From Candidatus Litorirhabdus singularis (GTDB taxonomy: Bacteria > Pseudomonadota > Gammaproteobacteria > Pseudomonadales > Halieaceae), in NCBI RefSeq assembly GCF_026262625.1, contig NZ_SHNN01000005.1:186001-250000 (forward strand): DNA of 64,000 nucleotides, given 5' to 3'. A model generated the notes under the pieces. The model saw nothing but the letters and a program-made list of their open reading frames with translations, searched no databases and had not been told where the DNA came from. Each line of letters begins with the position of its first letter. Positions within the stretch are counted from its first letter, which is position 1. Made by a program: the position numbers and the translations under genes. Shown one piece after another: positions 27,707 through 35,387 of the stretch.

Positions 27707-28186
27707 ATGAACTCAACCGACTTCCTACTAACCATATCTGAGCTGTCAATTGCTGTTGCCGGATTTAGCGCTATCGTAGTAATGCTCAATACCAAGCCTA
27801 TCAAGGATTGGGCGGATGCAGACAGGTTGAATCTCCGCCTATTGCTCCAGGTTGCCGCTCTGACAATTGTGTTTTCACTCCTTCCTTCTATACTAAGTGT
27901 TCCTCTAATCCCAGATAATGCTTGGCGTTACTCTCTGGCTATCTACGGAGTGGTGCACATAGCCGATGTTAGTAGCTTCCTTTTCAAAATGACCAGCGGT
28001 ACTCAAACGGCATTCAAGATCTGCGGTTCAATTGGCGTCTTAGTCGCTATTATGCAAATGCTAGTCGCTTGGCAGGGTACTCCCATCGCATGGGAGACTA
28101 TGTATCTGGTATCTCTTGTGTGGCATCTGTGCGTCACTTTTACTGCCTTCGCTCTATTGCTATATGGTATGAGGGCGCACCAATGA
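27707..28186 (+). CDS. Cassette 7: unknown four-helix membrane protein
   Basis: A 159-residue integral membrane protein with about four helices: residues 7-25 (ISELSIAVAGFSAIVVML), 46-66, 76-92 and two overlapping segments near 105-155. The first helix begins with SELSIAVAGFSAIV, a pattern seen in many small marine bacterial membrane proteins without known function. The cytoplasmic loop after helix 1 (NTKPIKDWADADRLNLR) is charged. Confidence 0.65.
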   Translation: MNSTDFLLTISELSIAVAGFSAIVVMLNTKPIKDWADADRLNLRLLLQVAALTIVFSLLPSILSVPLIPDNAWRYSLAIYGVVHIADVSSFLFKMTSGTQTAFKICGSIGVLVAIMQMLVAWQGTPIAWETMYLVSLVWHLCVTFTAFALLLYGMRAHQ

Positions 28187-28187
28187 C

Positions 28188-28271
28188 ACCTAACAAGTTG
28201 CGGCACAATCGCCGCTACGCGGCTGGACAGTCAAACCTGCGGTTTGCCTGCCTGTGCGCAAGGCGTTAGGC
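28188..28271 (+). repeat. attC site of cassette 7
   Basis: R'' ACCTAAC complements the cassette start TTAGGT; R' GTTAGGC. 84 bases. Confidence 0.87.
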
Positions 28272-28288
28272 GTCATGGAGCGATCGAC

Positions 28289-28783
28289 ATGAACTGGGAG
28301 GCCATTGGTGCAGTTGCAGAGTCGTTGGGCGCTATTGGTGTCATTGCATCCTTGGCATACCTGGCTTTACAAATCCGTGCCAGCAATAAACTAGGAAGAT
28401 CTGAGGCAAAGATAGCAGCAACAACACAGATGAGCAGCTTGCTCGACAGCTTTATTTCCGAGCCAGCATCCAGCGACATCTGGGCGAGAGGCCGCCGAAA
28501 TTTAAGAGATCTGACGCCCGAGGACAGGGCCAGGTTCGATAATATTGCAATGAAGGGGTTTATGGGCTACTCCGCTCAGTACTTTCAATTCCGAATACGT
28601 ACGATTGAACAAGACGACTGGGCTGAATCTTATAGAGCAATGGTGTGGTGGCTTGAAGGTCGAGGCATGCGTGAATGGTGGCGTGTCTTCGGACGAAAGA
28701 TTCAATCCGATACCTTTCAGGAGTTCGTTGATGCCGAAATCCGACTTATTGAAGAAGATCTTGACCAGGAGACGAAGAGGTAA
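28289..28783 (+). CDS. Cassette 8: family A single-helix membrane protein
   Basis: A 164-residue member of the repeated cassette family A. The family layout is a short start (here MNWEAIGAVAESLG), one membrane helix (GVIASLAYLALQIRAS, residues 17-32) ending in a conserved LQIR, then a helical domain of about 130 residues with an acidic ERxRF-like block (EDRARFDNIAMKGF), an aromatic W block (GMREWWRVFG) and a terminal FQEFVDAEI. No enzyme motif is visible, so function is unknown. It is closest to cassette 14, and their attC sites share a near-identical 35-base half. ATG 28289 matches the family start. Confidence 0.75.
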   Translation: MNWEAIGAVAESLGAIGVIASLAYLALQIRASNKLGRSEAKIAATTQMSSLLDSFISEPASSDIWARGRRNLRDLTPEDRARFDNIAMKGFMGYSAQYFQFRIRTIEQDDWAESYRAMVWWLEGRGMREWWRVFGRKIQSDTFQEFVDAEIRLIEEDLDQETKR

Positions 28784-28790
28784 AGATGAC

Positions 28791-28865
28791 ACCTAACAAG
28801 TCAAGGCAGCAAGGGCGCTTCGCGCCGGGGCGCCGTAACCGGCGCCCCTGCTTGAAGCGTTATGT
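28791..28865 (+). repeat. attC site of cassette 8
   Basis: R'' ACCTAAC (one change from the expected complement), R' GTTATGT, 75 bases. Its left half is almost identical to attC 14 at 32399. Confidence 0.88.
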
Positions 28866-28870
28866 ATTTA

Positions 28871-29254
28871 ATGACTGATTACGAGATCGCGGACCTAATT
28901 GCATCCCATGTCGAGAACATCTTGGCATTCCTTATGGCGTTTGTGTCCTTAACGTCGGCCTTTCTCGTTGCAGTATTCTTCGGTAAAGGGAAATTATCGA
29001 AGTTGCTCTCGCGATTGGTAGCAACTCTGTATTCTTTGGGATCACTTTTCCTCATATTTGTTACGTTGAAAATTGGCCACATTACTCTGGGTGTTCAGTC
29101 ATTGATGGGGGAGAGTATGATTTGGCATCCCGCATATACAGAACCAGTCTGGGTTATGCCCATAGCGATCAATTTCATAGTATTTTCCATGTTAGCGACC
29201 TACTTATGTTCGATGTGGTATTTGTTCAAATCCGACCATGAAGGCGATACATAA
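28871..29254 (+). CDS. Cassette 9: unknown three-helix membrane protein
   Basis: A 127-residue membrane protein with helices near residues 14-36 (NILAFLMAFVSLTSAFLVAVFF), 44-62 and 95-118. The segment between helices 2 and 3 carries MIWHPAYTEPVW. No family recognised. The start may instead be ATG 28862, three codons earlier, which overlaps the R' box of attC 8. No clear ribosome binding site is present, so expression may be weak. TAA stop lies in the R'' box. Confidence 0.6.
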   Translation: MTDYEIADLIASHVENILAFLMAFVSLTSAFLVAVFFGKGKLSKLLSRLVATLYSLGSLFLIFVTLKIGHITLGVQSLMGESMIWHPAYTEPVWVMPIAINFIVFSMLATYLCSMWYLFKSDHEGDT

Positions 29255-29365
29255 CATGCAGTTGAAGTCGTTCCCTTCGGTCACTGCGACGTGGCAACCT
29301 GTCACTTGGCTTGCTTGCGCAACCCCAGCGCCAGAACGTTCACGCGCCTTAACTGGGCGTTATGC
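29249..29365 (+). repeat. attC site of cassette 9 (long, VCR-like)
   Basis: R'' ACATAAC complements the cassette start; R' GTTATGC. At 117 bases this is the longest clear attC in the array. Confidence 0.82.
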
Positions 29366-29383
29366 GCTAGGAGATAGCATCGA

Positions 29384-29877
29384 ATGACTCTTGCAGAACT
29401 TGGAAATCTTGGAGAGGCTCTCAGTGGAGTCGCAGTTCTTGTCTCCCTCATCTACTTAATTGTGGAGCTCCGAAGAAATACTCGCACGGCGCGCAGCAAT
29501 TCTGCATGGAACTCCACTGTAGCGCTCGCCGAGCTTTGTGAAGTTATTGCCGATAATCCACACCTTTCAGAACTAGTGATGAAATGTCACAGCCCGGATA
29601 CGAAGCTGGAAGACTTCACGACCGCAGAATTTGCGCAATGGTTCTTCGTTTGTCGCAGCGTGCTCTATAAATATGAGGCACAGTGGTTTCTCTGGTCTGA
29701 AGGCAGTTTGTCGGACGAAATGTGGCAGAATCGACGTCGATGGGCAAAGGCATTTATATCGCTTCCAATCCCGGTCGCGTATGGGAACTAGAGATGCAAC
29801 AACATCAGTACACGGCGGAGTTTATAACTTCCATTGAGACAATGACTCTCTCTGGCAACCTGGACTACAGGCCATGA
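29384..29877 (+). pseudogene. Cassette 10: family A protein with C-terminal frameshift
   Basis: The intact frame runs from ATG 29384 to TAG 29791 (135 residues): MTLAELGNLGEALSG, a membrane helix VAVLVSLIYLIVELRRNT, and the helical domain to FISLPIPVAYGN. Compared with cassette 23 (SLPAVSTWWKSEKQQ...SFIKEI), the end is wrong. Another frame continues after a single lost base near 29764 as NPGRVWELEMQQHQYTAEFITSIE and ends at TGA 29877, restoring the conserved C-terminal block. The change could be a real mutation or a sequencing error in CTTCCAATCCC. Confidence 0.7.
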
Positions 29878-29906
29878 CCATCAAACTGAGTGCAGGCTAT
29901 GAAAAC

Positions 29907-29963
29907 GGATAACAAGACGCGGCAAAACGGACGGTTTCACCGCCGTTGCGCTTGGCTTTAGGA
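29907..29963 (+). repeat. attC site of cassette 10 (degenerate core)
   Basis: R'' GGATAAC; the R' box reads TTTAGGA, so the G next to the cleavage point is T. Integrase cleavage should be weakened here. Confidence 0.7.
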
Positions 29964-29972
29964 GTCTATGCA

Positions 29973-30482
29973 ATGAGCATCCAAGAATTGGGATCACTAG
30001 GAGAATTGATTGCTGCAATTGCGACACTTGCTACCCTAATCTACTTAGCACTCCAAATACGGCAGAACACAAATAGTGTAGCGGGCGCAACAGAACTGGA
30101 GATAAACAAAGAAATCACTGCATGGCATGCCCGGATAACGGCAGACCCTGAACTGATGCTGCTCTATGAAAAGGGCGCTCAGAATGAAGCCATGAACGAA
30201 TCTGAAGCATTACGCTATCGTTGGCTAGTCGCAGAGCTCATCTGGTTCTACGAAGGTGTCTATCGGCAGCACAACCGCGGATTGATATCCGAGACACAAT
30301 GGGAGACAGTGGTGACTAGTATATTGGGGCTTCTTGGCGCTGATGTGTTGAGAACCTGGTGGGAGGCAAAGACCGCTGCACTTTCTGAGGATTTCGTCTC
30401 ATACATCGACGAACGACGAAGTGACGGCACTGTACAACGCTGGACACAGCGATCTGTTTCAACAGAGCCAACAGAGGAATGA
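29973..30482 (+). CDS. Cassette 11: family A single-helix membrane protein
   Basis: A 169-residue family A member: MSIQELGSLGELIAA, helix LATLIYLALQIRQNT (residues 20-34), then a helical domain with EALRYRWLVAELIWFYEGVY, the conserved GLISETQWE, the VLRTWWEAK tryptophan block and EDFVSYIDERR. The polar C-terminal tail (DGTVQRWTQRSVSTEPTEE) is longer than in other members. ATG 29973 is set by homology with the other members; an upstream start would lie in the attC. Function unknown. Confidence 0.75.
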   Translation: MSIQELGSLGELIAAIATLATLIYLALQIRQNTNSVAGATELEINKEITAWHARITADPELMLLYEKGAQNEAMNESEALRYRWLVAELIWFYEGVYRQHNRGLISETQWETVVTSILGLLGADVLRTWWEAKTAALSEDFVSYIDERRSDGTVQRWTQRSVSTEPTEE

Positions 30483-30486
30483 CGAC

Positions 30487-30570
30487 ACCTAACAAGGCAG
30501 GGCACGATCGCACGGCTCTGCCGCGCTGTACTCGTGGCTACGCCACTCGCCCGTGCCTGCGGCGTTAGAC
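30487..30570 (+). repeat. attC site of cassette 11
   Basis: R'' ACCTAAC, R' GTTAGAC, 84 bases, apical stem CGTGGC...GCCACG-like. Confidence 0.87.
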
Positions 30571-30584
30571 GTCAAGGAGATCCA

Positions 30585-31118
30585 ATGACACTCGAAGATC
30601 TTGGAAATATCGGTGACTTTTTGGGTGGTATCGGTGTTGTGCTCACTCTGTTGTATCTGGCTCTGCAAATTCGCCAAAACACTAAGCAATTGAAAGCCGA
30701 TACATTGGCGGCTGAGACTATTGCAATTGAGGGAACTACATCTGATATCGCCAGGTGGATTGGGGAAATTGTTGAGAATCGGGACCTTGCGGAACTATGG
30801 TCCCGAGGCCTACTTGATATTGATCAATTAGATGAAACCGATCGACTCAGATTTGATTATCTGGGGGTTCAATTACTACAGGCGTGGCAGACTGTATTTC
30901 GAAGATGCAAGCAGGTAGACGATCCGGATCTTTGGGTGATGACACTTAGATATTTTAAAATGTACTTCAGAAATCCGGGGTTTCAAAGTTTATGGGCAAG
31001 TAGCAGAATGTTGTTGGTGCCGGATTTCGTTGCCGCGATCGAGGAGGCTGTCGTAAAGCCCAAAAGTCGCCTAACAAGTCAAGGCAGTGAGGACGCCGTT
31101 ACCGGCGCCCCTGCTTGA
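30585..31118 (+). CDS. Cassette 12: family A membrane protein reading into attC
   Basis: A 177-residue family A member: MTLEDLGNIGDFLGG, helix GVVLTLLYLALQIRQNT, then DRLRFDYLGVQLLQAWQ, the GFQSLWASSR block and LVPDFVAAIEEAV. The natural family end is near residue 162; the last 15 or so residues (SRLTSQGSEDAVTGAPA) are encoded by the attC site because the TAA in the R'' box is out of frame. GGAGATCC precedes ATG 30585. Confidence 0.75.
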   Translation: MTLEDLGNIGDFLGGIGVVLTLLYLALQIRQNTKQLKADTLAAETIAIEGTTSDIARWIGEIVENRDLAELWSRGLLDIDQLDETDRLRFDYLGVQLLQAWQTVFRRCKQVDDPDLWVMTLRYFKMYFRNPGFQSLWASSRMLLVPDFVAAIEEAVVKPKSRLTSQGSEDAVTGAPA

Positions 31119-31128
31119 AGCGTTAGGC
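31069..31128 (+). repeat. attC site of cassette 12
   Basis: R'' GCCTAAC, R' GTTAGGC, 60 bases. It overlaps the last codons of the cassette gene. Confidence 0.87.
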
Positions 31129-31146
31129 GGCGATGCGAGGAAAGTC

Positions 31147-31635
31147 ATGACATTATCAGATCTCGGCGACCTCGGAGACTTTCTCGGCGGCATTGGTGTT
31201 ATCGTCACATTGATTTACTTGGCAATCCAGATTCGTCGGAATACATATGCAGTACGCTCCGCATCTCTAGATTCCGCCTATGCAGCTCACATGGAGTTCC
31301 AGCGAACGGTTTGGTCCGACTCAGAGCTCAATAAGCTTTGGTTTGATGGCCTGCTGGAAAAGAGAGAGCTCTCGGATACAGAGCGAGAGCGTTTCCTCTT
31401 TATGCTGATTTCATGTGCTCGTCTATGGGAAGGCGCATATTTCAAAGTGAATGAAGGGTCGCTTGAATCAAAGGCATGGGTTGGTTTGAATGAGGAGCTC
31501 GCAGGAGTTTTTTCGTTTCCTGGTGTTCAGCCTTACTGGACAGGCTTTGTTCGTGGAATGTGTGCGAAAGAGTTTGTCGAATTTGTTGAAAGTGAAGTCA
31601 TGGAAAGGGAATCGTCCGGCAATGTCGCCGCCTAA
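31147..31635 (+). CDS. Cassette 13: family A single-helix membrane protein
   Basis: A 162-residue family A member closely similar to cassette 12 at its N-terminus: MTLSDLGDLGDFLGG, helix GVIVTLIYLAIQIRRNT. The domain has DTERERFLFMLISCARLWEGAYFKV, GSLESKAW, PGVQPYWTGF and KEFVEFVESEV. GAGGAAAG precedes ATG 31147. The TAA stop is inside the R'' box. The near-identical N-termini of cassettes 12 and 13 suggest relatively recent divergence. Confidence 0.75.
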   Translation: MTLSDLGDLGDFLGGIGVIVTLIYLAIQIRRNTYAVRSASLDSAYAAHMEFQRTVWSDSELNKLWFDGLLEKRELSDTERERFLFMLISCARLWEGAYFKVNEGSLESKAWVGLNEELAGVFSFPGVQPYWTGFVRGMCAKEFVEFVESEVMERESSGNVAA

Positions 31636-31716
31636 CAAGTACCGGCTGTGCGCCCCTGCGGGGCCGGACGCAGAAATCGCTGCGCGGTTTCCGCGCCGCA
31701 GCGGTAGGCGTTATGG
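31630..31716 (+). repeat. attC site of cassette 13
   Basis: R'' GCCTAAC complements the cassette start TTAGGC; R' GTTATGG. 87 bases. Confidence 0.87.
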
Positions 31717-31829
31717 TGCAACCGGGGATCGGGTTTCTACCCACAGCGGATACTCAGTCATCCGTAAAGACCTATACTTCACAGGACAGAAGTCACAACA
31801 CAGCATCGAAAATTTAGGGAGAATCCACT

Positions 31830-32330
31830 ATTAACTGGGAAGCAATAGGGGCCGTGGGAGAGGTTGCAGGGGCATTGGGTGTAATAATTACGCTCGTGTA
31901 TCTCTCTTTGCAAATAAGGGCAAGCACTTTAGCCTCACGAGTTGAATCTAAGCTTGCAGCTTCGGGTATGTATACGGATTTCTTGAGAACATTGATCGAG
32001 TCTCCTGAGATAAACGATATCTTTCTACGAGGGCGGGAAAGTATTGAATCGCTTACTGCAGAGGAGTTTCATCGGTTTTCAAATATGGCGTTTCAGGCAT
32101 TTTCATTTTTCTCCGCTTCAAAATTTCAGCACTCAAGCGGCGCTCTTAGTGAATCTGATTGGTATGAGCATTTGGCAATCGTAAAATTCTGGCTCCGTGG
32201 TCGAGGTTGCCAAACGTGGTGGAATAAATATGGCGTACATATGTACGGTTCTGATTTCGTGGATTTCGTAGAGTCTGAGCTTCGAAAAATTGAAGCAACA
32301 AAACCAATACCAACGACAGATGCGAACTGA
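31830..32330 (+). CDS. Cassette 14: family A membrane protein with ATT start
   Basis: A family A member whose first codons read ATT-AAC-TGG-GAA-GCA, exactly where cassette 8 has ATG-AAC-TGG-GAG-GCC. AGGGAG lies eight bases before the ATT. An in-frame GTG at 31854 would remove the conserved INWEAIGA start, so the ATT at 31830 is listed (166 residues). It keeps the helix GVIITLVYLSLQIRAS, the GRGCQTWWNKYG block and SDFVDFVESEL. ATT is a weak start codon, so the gene is probably poorly expressed or damaged. Confidence 0.7.
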   Translation: MNWEAIGAVGEVAGALGVIITLVYLSLQIRASTLASRVESKLAASGMYTDFLRTLIESPEINDIFLRGRESIESLTAEEFHRFSNMAFQAFSFFSASKFQHSSGALSESDWYEHLAIVKFWLRGRGCQTWWNKYGVHMYGSDFVDFVESELRKIEATKPIPTTDAN

Positions 32331-32398
32331 CAGCCATTCAATGCCGGGTGAGCGGCCGATTGCCGGCGCAAAGTGGGCTCAGGAGTCATAGTATTGCG

Positions 32399-32473
32399 CC
32401 ATAACAAGTCAAGGCAGCAAGGGCGCTTCGCGCCGGGACCGCTTAAGAGCGGCCCCTGTTTGAAGCGTTAGGC
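32399..32473 (+). repeat. attC site of cassette 14
   Basis: R'' CCATAAC exactly complements the rare cassette start TTATGG; R' GTTAGGC. Left half nearly identical to attC 8. Confidence 0.9.
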
Positions 32474-32493
32474 GACTCGGCGAGGACATCACT

Positions 32494-32883
32494 ATGACGA
32501 CTCTTGATCATGTTATCCTTAAAGTGAACGACATGGATGCCAGTATCATTTTCTATACGGAGATCATGGGGTTCTTGAATCAGGGTACGGCTGGGCCATT
32601 TACGATCATTAGAATAGCAGAAGATTTTCAGATCCAGCTCGCACCGTGGGGGACACCGGGCTTCGAACATTACGCTTTTGCGGTCTCAAAGACCGATTTC
32701 GATAGTATATTTTGGCGCGTAAAATCCGCAGGGATTGAACACGGGCCATCATTCGACTCCGTGGGTTCCAATTCGGGACCTGGTATCGAAGCCGGCGCTA
32801 GAGGAGATGCCCCCACGCTCTACTTCAATGACCCAAACCAACATCTCATAGAAATTCGACATTATGATTCTATCGTCGCCTAA
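32494..32883 (+). CDS. Cassette 15: VOC (glyoxalase/bleomycin-resistance) family protein
   Basis: A 129-residue single VOC domain with the usual order: LDHVILKVNDMDASIIFYTEIMG at the start, WGTPGFEHYAFAV in the middle and LYFNDPNQHLIEIRHY at the end. The metal-ligand positions are His6 (DHV), His54 (EHYAF) and Glu121 (LIEIR), all present. VOC proteins cover lyases, dioxygenases and drug-binding proteins; the substrate is not evident. The TAA stop is in the R'' box. Confidence 0.85.
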   Translation: MTTLDHVILKVNDMDASIIFYTEIMGFLNQGTAGPFTIIRIAEDFQIQLAPWGTPGFEHYAFAVSKTDFDSIFWRVKSAGIEHGPSFDSVGSNSGPGIEAGARGDAPTLYFNDPNQHLIEIRHYDSIVA

Positions 32884-32952
32884 CAAGTCTGGGCAAAAAA
32901 GCGCTTCGGGCTGGACGGCGCTTACGCGCCGCCATTGCCAGAAGCGTTATGT
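32878..32952 (+). repeat. attC site of cassette 15
   Basis: R'' GCCTAAC complements the cassette start TTAGGC; R' GTTATGT. 75 bases. Confidence 0.88.
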
Positions 32953-33018
32953 TTGCATTTACTTACCAAAACGGTTTGACGGCCGCGGTGTCAGTTGGTT
33001 TCCAACAACAGGATACAT

Positions 33019-33921
33019 ATGAGTAATTCAATCTTTAGAAAAGATGGCACAGCTCAGGGTGTAGCCAAGCAGCGTTTGATCGAAACGCTTGCCAAACCTG
33101 GTAGACGTGTCATAAGCGATCCTTATGCCGATAGGTTTGTCGTGGGAGCAGGCTTGCTTAAGTTATTGGGTCACAACTTAAGCGTCTGGGTAACCAAGAA
33201 ATTCGCGCCTGGTTTTCACGAGCATCTGATTTCCCGTACGCGGTTTATTGATGATCTGATCAAGGACAGTGCGGCTGCTGGGATGGGGCAATACGTGATT
33301 CTAGGGGCGGGGTACGATACGCGGGCTCACCGACTCGAACTCCCATCATCTATAAGAATCTTTGAAGTTGATCAGCCTGAAGTTCAGGCAAAAAAGCGTT
33401 CTAAGCTTCCCAAAGAACCACCGAATTCACAAAACGTCACGTATGTAAGCATAGATTTCAATCACCAGTCGCTAGCTGAACAACTGTTGGCTGCTGGTTT
33501 TGATCAAAGCAAATCCACGATATTTACCCTTGAAGGCGTCTCGCAGTACATCTCCAAAGAGGCTCTATCTTCAACGATCAAAGAATTGGCTACGCTTAGT
33601 CAAAAAACAGGTTCAACCTTTTTTATGTCTTACGTCGACAAGCTTTTAGATGAAGACCCTGAGGCCTGCTTTGGTAAGGGCTACCCCAAAGCTGTAAAGC
33701 GAGCCGAAACGATAAAATACCTAGCCTCTAAAGTGGGGGAGCCGTGGATATCGCTCTATACAGAGGAAGAACTGGAACACCTGCTTTCTCAAAACGGACT
33801 AGTAATAAAGGAGAATAAGTCCTTGGCAGATCTCAATTCTGTGTATTTCACTTCTGTAGGCAGGACTCTTCCTGAAGATCAGATCTTTAACCTCGAACAT
33901 TTTTTGGTAGCGAGGTCCTAG
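33019..33921 (+). CDS. Cassette 16: SAM-dependent methyltransferase (LCMT/TIGR00027 family)
   Basis: A 300-residue class I methyltransferase of the leucine carboxyl methyltransferase-like family. It shows RTRFIDDLI, the SAM-binding loop YVILGAGYDTRAHRL, the acidic strand end IFEVDQPEVQAKK and TIFTLEGVSQYIS. Related enzymes methylate carboxyl or O/N groups of small molecules; the target is unknown. ATG 33019 is chosen with AGGA upstream; a TTG at 32995 is in frame. It is one of the few cassettes with a recognisable enzyme. Confidence 0.85.
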   Translation: MSNSIFRKDGTAQGVAKQRLIETLAKPGRRVISDPYADRFVVGAGLLKLLGHNLSVWVTKKFAPGFHEHLISRTRFIDDLIKDSAAAGMGQYVILGAGYDTRAHRLELPSSIRIFEVDQPEVQAKKRSKLPKEPPNSQNVTYVSIDFNHQSLAEQLLAAGFDQSKSTIFTLEGVSQYISKEALSSTIKELATLSQKTGSTFFMSYVDKLLDEDPEACFGKGYPKAVKRAETIKYLASKVGEPWISLYTEEELEHLLSQNGLVIKENKSLADLNSVYFTSVGRTLPEDQIFNLEHFLVARS

Positions 33922-33944
33922 ACACTAATGGCGATGGAAGCGAA

Positions 33945-34022
33945 ACATAACAAGCGTGGGCAATATGCTCACTACGTTCGCCGGCCTGGCCTAACGGCCA
34001 GCCGCTACCACGGGCGTTAGCT
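33945..34022 (+). repeat. attC site of cassette 16
   Basis: R'' ACATAAC complements TTATGT at the cassette start; R' GTTAGCT. 78 bases with stem TGGCC/GGCCA. Confidence 0.88.
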
Positions 34023-34092
34023 GCCTGCACCGCACTGCGACGCACCACTTCTATGATGACAAAAGGCACACATCTGTGCTAGCCTCGGGTTC

Positions 34093-34380
34093 ATGAAAGT
34101 TTTTAACTGGAACTCCGAAAAGAATCAGCAGCTTATTGAAGAGAGAGGCAGATCCTTTGAAGAGACCATCTTTCATATAGAGAACGGGGGGCTTCTAGAT
34201 GATATTTGCCACCCCAACGCAGTGGCCTATCCCCACCAGAAGATATTTCTTGTGGCGATAGACCAATACGCTTACTTGGTGCCGTATGTCGAAACTGAAG
34301 ATGAAATTTTTCTAAAGACCGTGATACCTAGTCGAAAATTCACCAAACTATATCTTAGAGGTGGCTCATGGGTAAGGTAA
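34093..34380 (+). CDS. brnT: Cassette 17, gene 1: BrnT-like toxin
   Basis: A 95-residue DUF497/BrnT-type protein: NWNSEKNQQLIEERGRSFEETI is the typical N-terminal block and FLKTVIPSRKFTKLYLR the C-terminal one. BrnT is a RelE-fold ribonuclease toxin of type II toxin-antitoxin pairs, with the toxin gene first. It overlaps the following antitoxin gene by 13 bases, which couples their translation. Unlike most cassettes it should carry its own promoter in the 70 bases before ATG 34093. Confidence 0.85.
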   Translation: MKVFNWNSEKNQQLIEERGRSFEETIFHIENGGLLDDICHPNAVAYPHQKIFLVAIDQYAYLVPYVETEDEIFLKTVIPSRKFTKLYLRGGSWVR

Positions 34381-34670
34381 CACTCTCAAAAGAGGAGAAA
34401 GAACTCCTGGACTCTGTGGAGTCTGGAGATTTCGAATCTACACTGACGGAAGCCCGGAGGAAAGAACTGGAGGCAGCTGCCGCCAACACCTTTAAGAAAG
34501 ATAAACGGATTAATATTCGTATATCTAATCGTGATCTTATTGCGGTTCAATCAAGAGCATCTGAAGAAGGCATTCCCTATCAAACGTTGGTTTCAAGCAT
34601 TATCCATAAGTATGTATCTGGTTCCTTGCGAGATATCGCAGCTAACAAGAAAAGGCAAAGCGACGCGTAA
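34368..34670 (+). CDS. Cassette 17, gene 2: BrnA/CopG-like antitoxin
   Basis: A 100-residue antitoxin. The N-terminal part (VTLSKEEKELLDSVESGDFES) probably wraps the toxin; the C-terminal part RINIRISNRDLIAVQSRASE is a ribbon-helix-helix DNA-binding segment, followed by GIPYQTLVSSIIHKYVSG. It should bind the toxin and repress the shared promoter. Its last ten residues (NKKRQSDA region) are encoded by the attC site, as the stop in the R'' box is out of frame. Confidence 0.82.
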   Translation: MGKVTLSKEEKELLDSVESGDFESTLTEARRKELEAAAANTFKKDKRINIRISNRDLIAVQSRASEEGIPYQTLVSSIIHKYVSGSLRDIAANKKRQSDA

Positions 34671-34696
34671 CCGCGCGCTTGCTTTCGGCCTTATGT
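34640..34696 (+). repeat. attC site of cassette 17 (degenerate core)
   Basis: R'' AGCTAAC exactly complements the cassette start TTAGCT; the R' box is CTTATGT, so the core G is C. 57 bases. Confidence 0.75.
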
Positions 34697-34754
34697 GCTC
34701 TATCTGACCGCAGAGAAAATAACTCCACAATATCTGCAAAGAAATAGGAAAAAA

Positions 34755-35174
34755 ATGAACAAAATTAGTATAGCTATTGGCCAATTTCTCCTCGGCTTCT
34801 ATTTTCTTGTTCCTGGAATACGCAAATTCACTGAGTCAGACGACCTGACGGTTTATATGCAATCTCATGACATTATGTTCGCTCCCCAACTCTTGTGGTT
34901 TGCCGGAGGTGTGAGCATTATTGGTGGGATTTTTTTGATGTGCGGTCGGCACGTTAAACTTGTAGCCTATGGATTTGTAGTCTACGTGCTGCTTGTCAAT
35001 TTTATGTTGCACGACTTTTGGACTATGAGCGAAGGTATAGCCGCTCGTGAGATGCAGAATTTTATCAAAAATCTGGCAATAGTGGCAGGGTTACTGGTCT
35101 TCGCTGGATATTCCCCATCACGTCGACTCTCGCTGGACGGTTGGTGGCGAAGTGACAAATCTATTAGCGGATAG
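34755..35174 (+). CDS. Cassette 18: DoxX-like membrane protein
   Basis: A 139-residue four-helix membrane protein of the DoxX type. The first helix and loop IAIGQFLLGFYFLVPGIRKFTE, then FAGGVSIIGGIFLMCGR, VAYGFVVYVLLVNFMLHDFW and NLAIVAGLLVFAGY follow the family order, with the conserved HDFW motif. DoxX relatives are linked to quinone or redox stress functions, without a settled activity. ATG 34755 has AGGAAAAAA upstream. Confidence 0.8.
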   Translation: MNKISIAIGQFLLGFYFLVPGIRKFTESDDLTVYMQSHDIMFAPQLLWFAGGVSIIGGIFLMCGRHVKLVAYGFVVYVLLVNFMLHDFWTMSEGIAAREMQNFIKNLAIVAGLLVFAGYSPSRRLSLDGWWRSDKSISG

Positions 35175-35240
35175 GTTACTTATTTAGATAGATGTTCTGG
35201 AAATTCTTAATAAGTTAATGCAGGGCTTCATGCGAAGAAC

Positions 35241-35312
35241 ACCTAACAAGCGGATGTTGTCGGACTGGTTTTCCGCTGTACTCCAAACCAGCCGAAAATG
35301 CGGGCGTTATGT
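35241..35312 (+). repeat. attC site of cassette 18
   Basis: R'' ACCTAAC, R' GTTATGT, 72 bases with stem GGACTGGTTTTC/CTCCAAACCAG. Confidence 0.86.
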
Positions 35313-35387
35313 GTCTATCTGGATCGATTAATCCAAAATTGATAGTGTGTTTCCGAGTGACTCTATGTCTGATAATTGGAGAATTGT

